27,147 nt of DNA. Origin: Larix sibirica. Its lineage: Eukaryota; Streptophyta; Pinopsida; Pinales; Pinaceae. The notes beneath the pieces are model-generated. The model was not told the origin of the DNA and did not search any database. It saw only the letters and a list, made by a program, of their open reading frames with translations. The stretch is taken from positions 1 to 27,147 of the forward strand of contig NWUY0300010567.1 of the NCBI GenBank assembly GCA_004151065.3. Direction: 5' to 3'. Shown here in pieces: positions 1-9,083 of the stretch. Both the position numbers and the translations under genes were made by a program. Numbering within the stretch: position 1 is the stretch's first letter; each line of letters starts with the position of its first letter.

Positions 1-1984
1 TGAGTTTTAATGGTACATGCCCTTTGATAATTAAATTTATTTATTTATTTATTATTATTATTATTTATTATTATAACATACACGATGAATATCTCCAAAT
101 CCATGATCTTGAAGATGGGTAGATTATCCACTTGAAACACGTCAATCTTTAAACCACCACATGGTGAAAATCTAGAAGGTTTAACATGATTGTTATCATA
201 ACGATGTAAATTCCCCCTACCAGTAATCACATGCAAGATCATATATTTTGATATAGATACAAATTGGTGTATGTCTAACTTCACATGCATTTCCAAAATG
301 ACATAAAAATTCATCATAGCATTTAATTAAATATTTGGCATGAAACCTCAAGTTACAAGAGGTATTCTAAAGAAAACCATATTTGAGGGCTAAATAATCC
401 AAGGGTTATGCATTAAATAATTGTTCCAAATCATTTAGGAGACTAATGACAAGAATTAGAATCACAAAAACTTAGAGAACAACTAGGAAGAATACATACA
501 CCTACAAGAAACTTAGTTCCATATTTCATATCTTAAAGGGAAACCTCTTAGTAAATCATTACATGGATTCTCGAGGACCATATTTCTTGGATTATTAACT
601 TATTTGAATAGAGAAATTCATTCCTCAACACCATTTTTTTTACCAAACAATTACAATATATGAGTTTTTCCTATGTATTTCCACGTGCATATTGCATTCT
701 AATTTAATAAAAACAATAGCTCATTCACCCATCAATCCTATAGGATTATAATAGCAATATCATTATCAATAATGAAATGTCATTCATCATCATATAATAA
801 TGCAAAGGAGGAGAAACAAAGAAACTAATCTTTTCACAAATGAGCTCTAGGGCAATTGACTGTGGTGAACCATTTTCCTCCCAATCACAAGAAAACACTT
901 TGCGGATGCCACCCTTATGCTGGGCAATGCAATCACTAGGGTGAAGAAGATGTGTTGTGTCAAGGCTCCAAATCACTCTTATCTTTACCAAAGGCTTCTA
1001 AAACTAACCAATACATCCATTGTTGGGTTCTTTATTCAATCTCTCATCTAGACCAACTTTTAACACTCGCTCTGCCACCTTGTACAACACATGAAGCCAC
1101 TCTCTTCTCTTCTCTTCAATCCCTCAAGATTTATCTTCAGTATGTGTATTAAGATCCCAACATTATCTCTTCTCTTCTTTTAGATTTCATTTCCAATAAT
1201 ATGTGGCCTCTTGGACAACAAATTTTAGATTCTTGGACAACCCAAAAGGAATACAATATATTGGGGTTTATGAGGGTCTCTCCCTACTCAATCTTGGTTT
1301 CTAATATCACACGATCGTCCCTTTTTCCATATCTGCATGGATAATATGAGAGTTGGACTAAGTTATCTTTGTAAAAAAATCTATTTTTTCTTCAAGAACT
1401 TTCTTTTCCTCAAGTTACACTCTCCCCATTAGAATTTGCATGAATGAATGGGTGAATGAGGTGAGAGGGAGGAGTCTATATTCCACTTTTTTCTTGGTTC
1501 CTTGATGGTAGGAGATGGTTACTACAAAATAGGAGTTAATCTTGAGTGTAGGATATAACTACTTGGAGTAATTAAATCAATTTACTATTATCCAAATTTA
1601 ATTAGCATAAACTAGGATAAAGTGGAAATAGGACAATCACAAGAAAAAGGTTCTGGGTAGGATATGGGAAGATCATAATGTAAATTTCAATCCCCTTGGA
1701 ACCCCTTTCCTTTCTCCTCTAATGGAATGATAGCCCCATTGGTGTTCTTCCTTAGTCAACCTTGGAACCTTTCATTAAAATCAAAATGATCATGTTTATA
1801 TGTCTTTCAAAATTATCATCGTAACTACATTATTGTGGAAGAAAAACATAATAATGAAAACCATAATTTCAATATAAACAATGATAAATTCCTAAGGATC
1901 GAAAACCATGATACTCTAGGTTGAATACATCACTTCTCACTATCGAATACAAAATATGAAAGAAAGCCACTTTTTTCCAATGAA
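1..1984. other. AT-rich sequence, no gene recognised
   Basis: I see no conserved coding frame, RNA gene or terminal-repeat structure here. The short open frames are what an AT-rich plant intergenic region gives by chance, and none shows a domain motif. A TTTA/ATT microsatellite lies near the left edge. Confidence 0.6.
35..74. repeat. TTTA / ATT microsatellite
   Basis: A run of TTTA units passes into ATT units with interruptions. It is a simple sequence repeat with no coding meaning. Confidence 0.8.
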
Positions 1985-2790
1985 AAAAAACTATACCTTC
2001 ATATTAAAGTATATGTGAAAGATACAGAACATTACAATATCATAGCTGCCCAATATCAAGTTCAATCAAATTGCAGCAGACTTCCCAAAACTTAACCAAG
2101 GCTGAGGAAAATAATACTGATCCAAAGATCACCTAATAACATAACCATCCCACATACTAAGTCCCAACTTCGGTAAAAAGAAGATACAATACAATAATTA
2201 CTAATGAGAAAAATTAACAAACTGTCCAAACTTAAGCAACTAGGCAAAAAAACAAACACCGACATCAAAGAAAAAATATAATAACCCAATCGATGTACTG
2301 TCTAGGAAGATGATAGAGCCAAAAAATGATAAACACAATTATGTAGTGGCCTACAATTTATAAAATGAGCATCAACCAATCTGGAACATAACCCTCACGG
2401 TTCTATCGACAAGATACACCCCCATTGGTGAAAAGCTTGTGATCAAAGATCGCAAATCATACGATAAAAGGTAATATATATGAAAAACCAAGAAAACTAA
2501 AATATTAAGTATGACAAATTTATATACTTCCTTCTGACACTAAATTCTCATTCTCCCAACATTCAATGAAAATGATTCCTTCCTGTGACTGAAGAGTGAG
2601 CTTTGATAAGCCATCCACCAATTTATTGTAATCTCGATAAATATGGGAGAATGATATAACTGCAAATTGTTCAATTAGATGTTTAACACGAAGGAAATCC
2701 ACTTATGTACCGACCACAAACCATAGATATAAACTCATAACAGAACAAAATTATAGTGTAGACTCAACAACTAAATAATGATTTCTCTTG
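1985..2790 (-). mobile_element. 3' fragment of an L1-type LINE (copy B)
   Basis: This is a minus-strand, 5'-truncated LINE remnant: the C-terminal part of an RNase H domain followed by about 500 bases of 3' tail. It belongs to the same or a sister family as the longer LINE at 3034-7530, because the 3' tails share blocks by eye. One block around TAAGTCCCAAC lies at 2157-2167 here and about 3175-3187 there. A second, GACTTCCCAAAA, lies at 2079-2090 here and about 3133-3144 there. The low-coordinate end is uncertain: only a weak T run (about 1971-1977) could be the poly(A), and I found no target-site duplication. The upstream limit near 2790 is set where the coding resemblance fades, next to a C/A homopolymer. 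Confidence 0.45.
2520..2702 (-). pseudogene. RNase H C-terminal fragment of a LINE ORF2
   Basis: The 60-codon frame contains SFSHIYRDYNKLVDGLSK, the conserved end of the RNase H domain of plant LINEs, where the family usually reads H-x-Y-R-x-x-N-x-x-A-D-x-L-S-K. The catalytic Asp in VDGLSK is retained. It is followed by an acidic tail (EGIIFIECWENENLV) typical of the family's C-terminus. The frame opens at a GTG directly after an in-frame TAA, so that start is not biological. Upstream residues of the domain are too decayed to place. It stands alone, and the next LINE copy at 3416 has its own RNase H end. Confidence 0.6.
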
Positions 2791-2808
2791 CCCCCCCCCC
2801 AAAAAAAA
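2791..2808. repeat. C10-A8 homopolymer junction
   Basis: Ten C are followed directly by eight A. It lies at the upper limit of the LINE fragment that ends at 2520. Length in the assembly may be unreliable. Confidence 0.75.
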
Positions 2809-2880
2809 GTAACTTTAGCCCTTTTGAAACCAATGTCCATAAATAATATTATATAGGAAATTGTGTTGATTTGATGTTTA

Positions 2881-3033
2881 TTATTGAACGGTCAAGATAA
2901 TAACAAAGAGGAACATCAACTATTGATAAGTGGAGAATTCTCTTACATTGAAATTCCAAGATGAAGAAATGTCCTACAAGATTCTACAAAATGAAGCGAC
3001 GCCATTGGCTCATGTTAATCAAACAAACAATGA
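2881..3033. repeat. Degenerate repeat copy, left flank of the minus LINE
   Basis: By eye this stretch aligns with 7579-7740 on the other side of the LINE. TAACAAAGAGG at 2901 matches 7599, and TCCAAGATGAAGAAATGT at about 2955 matches about 7655, an offset near 4700 with weaker matches between and after. The right-hand copy belongs to a 120-base tandem series, so this is probably another degenerate unit of the same repeat. Confidence 0.5.
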
Positions 3034-3415
3034 TTTTTTTCAAACTGAAAAAATATCTATAACTTGTTATTCATGGATGAATAAAAGTTATAATCACAAT
3101 TCCAGAAATGCTTATGTCCCGGGATGCTAGAGAGACTTCCCAAAAAACTGAAAGTAGCTACAAAAACATAAACTTAATAGTCCCAACCGTTAGAACTCTC
3201 AAAAAAACCATTAACCATAAGACTAGTTAAAACCCAAAAATAATGAACAAAACTATCATAGTACAGAAACTTTAATAAATGCCATAAAGGAAACTAAAAA
3301 TGGATCCCAAACCCCCACATAACTGCTGCAAAGAGGAAACAAGTGCCAAAAAAAAAAAAACTATTAAAACAGGATCCCAAAAAAACTAAAAGAGCATCCA
3401 CTAGTAAACTTTTAC

Positions 3416-4176
3416 TTATCCTTCATTAATCTTGGAAAAAGTCTTTAAATTCCTCATAATGAAGAACCCCTTCCATCGAGCCTACTTCTTTTTACATAGA
3501 TGATATGCAAGACGATTAAAATACCTATATATATGAGAAAAGTAAGTCTAGTAAAGTGATCCTTCACGGCCAAAATTCTGCCACACAACTAGTCCAACAA
3601 GGCAACGTGAAGCTCAGCCCTGTTGTTTTTCCATTCCACCACAACCTTGGAGTCCAAAAATATATGAAGAGATCCAAAATTCCTAGACTGAGTGAACCAA
3701 AGAAGGGCCCATAGTGCCAAGAGTTTATCCCGAGTGTTCGATCCCATGCCACACCCCATCCAGTGCTAGAATTGATTACTTTTGGATATCCTTATAACTA
3801 TGCCACAACCACCATAACCTAATTTTCCTGCACCATCAAAATAACCAATGATACCTTCAGCTGGAAGCGTTGGTTCCCTAAGATGCACTACCTTATTTAA
3901 CATTTGCTTCGTATGTGTCTCATTATAGAGCTTCAATATTTTAATAGTGGTGATTAGAGGCAGAGTCTCTCTTCCTTCAAATATGTTAAATATTTTTGGT
4001 TTTTCAAACACCCTAGCATACAAGAGGAGGGAACTCCTTATGTTGAGGGCATATCAGGGCCCATGCCTACAAAGAATGCTCAAAATAAAATTGTTTCTAG
4101 ATATAAGGAATATTTAGCAATGAAAAAATCTCATCCCATGCAACGACATAGAAAGAACATTCGACAAAAATATGGT
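3416..4176 (-). pseudogene. RNase H domain of LINE copy A
   Basis: In intact elements this domain degrades RNA in the RNA:DNA hybrid. The first catalytic Asp is seen in IIGYFDGAGKLGYGG (near 3830). The following block reads GSNTRDKLLALWALLWF (near 3700), where the family normally has A-E-L, so the second catalytic Glu is Lys here. The third block reads LDSKVVVEWKNN instead of GDSK. The end of the domain reads HIYRYFNRLAYHLCKKK (near 3500), with Tyr where the last Asp should be, and then a stop. At least two frameshifts separate these blocks. The domain ends at TAA 3416. Confidence 0.7.
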
Positions 4177-4924
4177 TCATTGATTCTGAGTTCGAAAAAG
4201 AGAAAGAGAAAATATTAGGCCCTCAAATCCTCTACTGATCAAATTGTCCCAGGTAAGGATCTTGTTTTCCGGGCATAACCATAAGAAACACTTGATTTTT
4301 TGTGACAATTTCCAGAACCAAATCTTTTTGTGCCACCATTTCTCTGAAGAACCAAAAGACTTAGTTGCAATAATTTTAGAAGTACTTTTTACAAAAACTT
4401 GACCCGTTGATTTATTTTTTTGATTTTCCCATACTAACTTATCCTCCAACTTGGATAATCTAATTCCTATATGATTGAGTCCATCTACAAAGAGATTCCA
4501 ATCCTCAAGACTTCATTAGACAATCACACATCTTCTGTAGAGAACCAGTAAGAAGAGGAGCCTTCCAGATTTTTTTTTGCATGGGAAACTCTATCAAAGT
4601 TCAAATTTGATAACTGAGACATAAGAGGAGAAGATAATTGGTCAAAAATTTCTCCCCCTATAAAAGGATACACTCCCAAATGTATCATTTTTCCATTACC
4701 TATTTTCTAGGCAAGACCAACTCCCAACCATGGGTATACCTTCATAAAACCTCGTCAGAAAATAGATGCCCGAGATATAGACCTGTTGTTTGCTCAGACC
4801 CAAAGCAGAATTGGGTAGTTCTTTAGATATTTGGCATGAAGTATGTCCTTCCAAATACCATGATTGAATAGACGCCGCCATATAATTTTGATATTTAAAT
4901 TAGCACTAAACCAAAATAAATTAT
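4177..4924 (-). pseudogene. zf-RVT region of LINE copy A
   Basis: The clear part is 4177-4449, with KIWFWKLSQKIKCFLWLC followed by NKILTWDNLISRGFEG. This is the signature of the zinc-binding zf-RVT region between RT and RNase H in plant LINEs. The segment from 4450 to 4924 carries the connection after RT in shifting frames, with fragments such as NHGIWKD and ILHAKYLKN visible only after changing frame. Several indels have broken it, so no protein could span it. Confidence 0.65.
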
Positions 4925-6724
4925 TTATTCCCTGCCCCCAATAGATTTTGGCAGAGAGATGCACTCCCACTTTGCTAAATGAAACTTCGATTTGTCCAAA
5001 TTTCCTTCCGATAGGAATTGCATCATCCTCTTTCTCATTCCATGACTAATGAACACAGGAATGTTGTCTAGAGACATCCAATATATTGGGATGCTCACCA
5101 AGATTTCTTTCGGAAGGGTAATTCTACCACCCAAAGATAACCATTTGTACACCTAGCGATCTATCCTCTTCTCTAATTTTCTTAGAAACCAGAGCGAGTC
5201 AACCTTAACATAATGGTTTGGTTTGAGGAAGTATCCCAAATATTTGAAGCCATCCACAAGGGACTTAACTTTATAAGGTATAAAAACTTGAATTTGTGAC
5301 AACATAGAGTCCTCGACTGCATGTTTTAGAAAATAAGACTTCTGGAGGCTCACCTCCATACCTATGGAATTACAAAAGAGGAGAATGATATTATGCATAG
5401 TTTTCCACTCTTCCACTGAACCTTTTCCAAATAACAGGACATTTCCTACAAATAATAAATGAGAAATGTTATGACAGGATTTAAATTTGACACCAGACAA
5501 GCGAAGGTCATATTTTTCCTGCCCAATCATTGTACTGAGGCCTTCCATTACTAGTAGGAATAAGTAGGGAGGCAAAGGGAAGCCTTTCCTTAGTCCCTTG
5601 GAAGTCTCGAAAAAGGGAGTAAGACAGTCATTTACTAGTAAAAAGAAAGTATCATAGGAGACAAATTAAATTATCCACTCAGTCATCTAAAGGGGCATCC
5701 CTATCTGTAGTAAGAATAGTCTAAGGAAACCCCAATCCAATTTTTCATAAGCTTTAGAGAGGTCCACTTTTAGGATCAGGGTTGGAAAATTCTTTAGCTC
5801 GATGGAATGAATGCACTCTTGGGAGACCCCAATAGCATCTAGGATCTGTCTTTTATCTAGAATCCCAAACTATTCTTGAGAGATGCATTTTTCTAGCTTT
5901 GGCTTTATTCTTTGTGCAATAATTTTAGAGATGATTGCATAGACTATATTACATAAAGCAATCGGTCTAAAGTCATCAAAAGAGCCAGGCCTAGAGTTCT
6001 TAAGGATGAGAGAAATGAAGGTGGCATTTATGGAACTATAGATAAAACAATTTGCCCTAGACTCTTCCACCACCTGAAGGAGGTATGATCCCATCAAATC
6101 AAAGAAAGTAGTAAACAACTCTACTGGCCATCCATCCAAGCTGGGGATTTTGTCCCAGGACAACTTTTTCAAAGTGGACTTCAACTCTTCCAAAGTAACT
6201 TCTTTGCCTATATGGCAACCTTCTTCCTTTGAGAAAAATCTAGGGTAGTGTTTGATCACTTCCAATTGAGCAAAAATAGTAGAGAGCTTTGGGTCCTTTA
6301 AAGCAGAGGAGAAGTGAGAAACTACATCTTTTTAAATATCTTTCATTGTTTTGATGGGCTAGTCCTCTTTGTCCTTGAGATCCTAGGTAGCATTAAAGTT
6401 CCTCCTGAAACTTGCAAATTTGTGGAAAAACTTAGTGTTTGCATCTCCTTGCTTGATCCAAATGGCTCGGCTTTTTAACCTCTAGGTATTCTCCTTAATT
6501 TTCAGAAATTGATCTTTCTTAGCTTTCAACTCCAGAATCTTGCATTTGTCTTCCTTTGAAAAGACCCTAGAAGGATTAGCAACAAATAACTCATAAATCC
6601 CTTCTTCCACCAACATGAGCTCTTGGGTCATGGATTATTGCTTTTGTTTCTGCCATTGAATAATCACTTTCTTCATACCCTTAAGCTTAGAAGTAAAATT
6701 TTCAATAGTAGAGGCCCCATAGTC
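4925..6724 (-). pseudogene. Reverse transcriptase domain and linker of LINE copy A
   Basis: One frame runs from the endonuclease through a linker (AIWIKQGDANTKFFHKFAS, near 6440) into RT. RT blocks seen: a WDKIPSLDGWPVELF block, FRPIALCNIVYAIISK (near 5950), motif A VDLSKAYEKLDW (near 5760), motif B GLRKGFPLPPYLFLL where the family reads R-Q-G-x-P-L-S-P, and the catalytic block at about 5440, which reads LLFVGNVLLFG. The family requires two Asp at the G-N position, so the polymerase site is dead. The frame holds stops at 5870, 5153 and several other points but no frameshift I could see. It then continues into YKWLSLGGRITLPKEILVSI, the usual thumb region. Confidence 0.8.
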
Positions 6725-7519
6725 CTATGGGAAAGAAGACCAAAACCCCTTAACCAAGGCTATAAAAGAGGAATCCTCAAGCCACACATGATTGGATTTA
6801 AAGGGATGATCAGGAAAATAAGCTTCTACATCAAATTGAAGGTAGATTGGAAGATGGTCTGATACTCCAGAGTTTATGGGCCAAGATCGATATATGCACA
6901 CTACCTCAGAGAGAGAATTCAAAATGAGGAAATAGTCAAGTGTTTTAGAGACGTCTGCTTGCCATGTCCTACCATTCCTCCAAGTAGGAGATACAAGGCA
7001 AGAGAGAACATCAACCAAATTTGCAGCCTGAAAAAGATTCCTAAAATAACTTGCCAGGGGATCCAAGTGAGAATAAGCTCCCCATACCTCATTGGTAGAA
7101 AGGGCCATATTCAAGTGACCTTCAAAAACTAAGTACTCAGCAGACAGAATGCTATTGTTTACCACCTTCTCTCATAAAGCTTCCTTATTTGAATAAGGAG
7201 CATAGCAATTTACCACTTTCATAGAGTGAGAAAAACCTCTGATCTTCCCCTCCAAGAGAATCGATGTAGGAGAAGAAAAAGCCTTTAGATCAGCTATAGA
7301 GGGTTTCCATATAGCCAAAATTCTCTTTGACATGCCCAAGACATCCGAGGCACAACACTCCCAACCTGGAAAAAGCCTTAAGAAAAACTCAACGGCTTTA
7401 ACACTGTTGCACATAATTTCCTAAACTAGCAGCAGCAAATCAATCTTTGTGAGACCAAACAGATGCTTGAGGGCGTTGAATTTGGTCTTTCACCCTAGAC
7501 CCAACACATTATAAAACGA
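6725..7519 (-). pseudogene. AP-type endonuclease domain of LINE copy A
   Basis: This is the N-terminal part of ORF2, which in intact LINEs nicks the target DNA. The first motif reads YNVLGLG-stop-KTKF at about 7513-7485; the family has W-N-V-R-G-L-G-W, so TGG has become TGA. KRILAIWKP and VVNCYAPYSNKEAL follow. LVFEGHLNMALS stands where G-G-D-F-N is expected, so the catalytic Asp is His. Later come PTWRNGRTW, LDYFLILNSL and SGVSDHLPIYLQFD, the conserved S-D-H motif. In-frame stops at about 7490, 7428, 7172 and 6725 break the frame. No start codon is convincing. Confidence 0.8.
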
Positions 7520-7530
7520 TGTCCAAGTGA

Positions 7531-7560
7531 AATTGAATATGACTATGTGTATCATATAAT
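7531..7560. other. Junction between LINE 5' end and repeat
   Basis: The LINE coding resemblance ends near 7520 and the 120-base repeat begins near 7561. The exact insertion point lies in between and I could not fix it. Confidence 0.3.
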
Positions 7561-7920
7561 TTGGGATTAAATATCACTATATTGAATGATCATTGTATTA
7601 ACAAAGAGGCACTATAATTGTTTATGATTGGAAATCGTTATTTTATATAAAAAAATCCAAGATGAAGAAATGTAACGTACTTCTATAACTTGAAATATAA
7701 CACTAGCAAGTATCCATATTAACTAATCCCCTCATGATGTTCGTGTTAGCAATGTTCACCCAATATGGAATTCAATAATGCGAAAAAAAGTATAGCACGC
7801 TTCCATATATCTGAATGAAATACTACTAAATATGCATGCTAACCATTCAACTAATGATGTCCGTGATAACAATGTTTATAGGTTATATGTTTCAATAATA
7901 CATAATTATGTGGAAAACAT
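7561..7920. repeat. Degenerate tandem repeat, period 120
   Basis: The blocks 7681-7800 and 7801-7920 align without gaps at an offset of exactly 120 bases. ATGATGT ends position 60 of both, followed by CGTG at 62-65 and CAATGTT at 70-76, and TTCAATAAT recurs at 91-99. A third block, 7561-7680, aligns more weakly (TATTAAC near 7596 against 7716). Identity looks like roughly two thirds. No coding frame is conserved. A related copy lies at 2881-3033. Confidence 0.65.
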
Positions 7921-8261
7921 ATTCCAATTGGAGTAAATAAACACCATTGAATTCAACATGTGTCAAGAGCTACGATACACTAAACTTTATGATCACTTTT
8001 TAAAAAAAGTTTTGTGAATGGATTCATGAAGTATCAATCACTCAAATATGCTATATTTATCATGAATAATATTGATGGCCATTAGTGGATAGTAGTTATT
8101 GATGGCAACAAATGAGTTATGCTAAGTTTTGTCAAGTAAAATATCTTTATCTTCTACATTTTCCCTATCACAAATTTTACAAATTATCTTATTATTCATT
8201 ACCATATAAGGAATATAGCAATCACTTTATGGTAAAAAATGTGTTGACTAGTTATGGTAGA
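7921..8261. other. AT-rich sequence, no gene recognised
   Basis: The start (TTCCAATTGGAGTAAATAAA) may be a fading further unit of the 120-base repeat. Otherwise I see nothing. Confidence 0.4.
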
Positions 8262-8470
8262 GCACCTGAGTGGGCCTAATGGTTAAGAACATGTGTTTCC
8301 TCCTAGGAGGTCATTGATTACAATCTGAAGGGAGGTAGTGTATGTATACCTTGGTAGACTTTAGCAATTACATAGTTGCATAGAGGGGGGTCCCTTGTCA
8401 CACAAAAAAGGGGGTGTCATACACCACATTAGTGTCTAGCTTTGCTGTGAATTTTGAAATTATATTAAGT
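8262..8470 (+). mobile_element. Candidate tRNA-derived SINE
   Basis: A block like the internal promoter of tRNA genes is present. The A-box-like TGGGCCTAATGGTTAAGA at 8271-8288 resembles the start of serine or leucine tRNAs, with one extra G. A B-box-like GATTACAATCT at 8316-8326 follows, spaced as in plant SINEs. Between them the bases TCCTCCTAGGAGG form a short palindrome rather than an anticodon arm of a real tRNA, and no cloverleaf closes, so this is not a functional tRNA. A tRNA-unrelated body would follow to a T-rich end near 8470. I found no target-site duplication, so the limits are approximate. Confidence 0.45.
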
Positions 8471-8584
8471 TATTTTTTTATTGGCTACTAAACTTCATGT
8501 GACAAAATAACCCTAATGTGCGTGTGTATATAAAACATGTAATAATTGTTTTATAAATACAAAGCGTCTCACAATCAAAATCAT

Positions 8585-8674
8585 ATTTTGGCAGCAAGAC
8601 CATCCTTTCACTCTTTTGGGATTAGAATAAGATTTTGGTAGCAAGACCGTCCTTTCACTCTTTGGGGCATTAAG
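8585..8674. repeat. Tandem duplication, period 47
   Basis: ATTTTGGCAGCAAGACC at 8585 recurs as ATTTTGGTAGCAAGACC at 8632, each followed by a CCTTTCACTCTTT block. Two units with a few substitutions. Confidence 0.85.
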
Positions 8675-8811
8675 GCATTGATGGTGGCTCTCCATTGAGT
8701 TGTTTTGCTCATTGATGGTCTATCACATTATCGATGCTTTCACGTAATATGGATTTGTTGCTAATTCAATTTTCAATATGGGAGTATTCAAAACTTTCAA
8801 GGGTTTTGAAT

Positions 8812-8913
8812 TAAGCCATTAATAAGATAATTAGCTGGTAAGTGAAATTGCAAAGTTGTGTTTAATCCGTTAATAAAACAATTATTTGGTAAGTGAAATT
8901 GCAAAGTTATGTT
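8812..8913. repeat. Tandem duplication, period 51
   Basis: GGTAAGTGAAATTGCAAAGT recurs at 8838 and 8889, with the preceding TTAATAA blocks also in register. Two units, lying just upstream of the LINE insertion site. Confidence 0.85.
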
Positions 8914-8932
8914 ATACAATTTATATATTTCT

Positions 8933-8946
8933 AAATGTTAACATTT
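8933..8946. other. Palindromic LINE target site
   Basis: AAATGTTAACATTT is a perfect 14-base palindrome. The target-site duplication starts exactly at its centre (TT|AA), which matches the T/A preference of L1 endonucleases on the nicked strand. Confidence 0.6.
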
Positions 8947-8957
8947 TTATTTTTCTA
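8940..8957 (+). repeat. Left target-site duplication of the plus LINE
   Basis: AACATTTTTATTTTTCTA is identical to 16273-16290. The flanking bases differ on both sides, so the duplication is exactly 18 bases, apart from the usual ambiguity with the poly(A) at the right copy. Confidence 0.9.
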
Positions 8958-9083
8958 ACGGCACTACACGCTCTGCTAGGTTTTTCCTATCTGCATGCTT
9001 CTCCTAGGGTTTTGATGTTCTTCCCTTAGAATTCATCCTCTAACTTTCCTCTGCACTTCATCCCCTATACCTTTGGCCTTACC

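Larger units (their letters stand above)
3034..7530 (-). mobile_element. L1-type LINE, minus strand, ORF1 missing, decayed (copy A)
   Basis: This non-LTR retrotransposon has endonuclease, reverse transcriptase, zf-RVT and RNase H in order on the minus strand. ORF2 runs from about 7519 down to 3416. The 3' tail runs from 3415 to a T7 run at 3034-3040, read as the poly(A) on the minus strand. The 5' end coincides with the start of ORF2, so ORF1 is absent and the copy is 5'-truncated. The endonuclease to RT part keeps one frame with about 13 stops and no obvious frameshift, while the 3' part has several frameshifts. Degenerate units of one repeat lie on both sides. I could not identify a target-site duplication, so both ends are approximate. 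Confidence 0.75.

Noticed and set aside
3346-3361. A-run as the end of a plus-strand retroelement
   Set aside because: The surrounding coding remnants are all on the minus strand and the run lies inside the 3' tail of that LINE.
8271-8330. Functional tRNA gene
   Set aside because: The A and B box resemblance exists, but no acceptor or anticodon stem closes. It is better explained as a SINE head.
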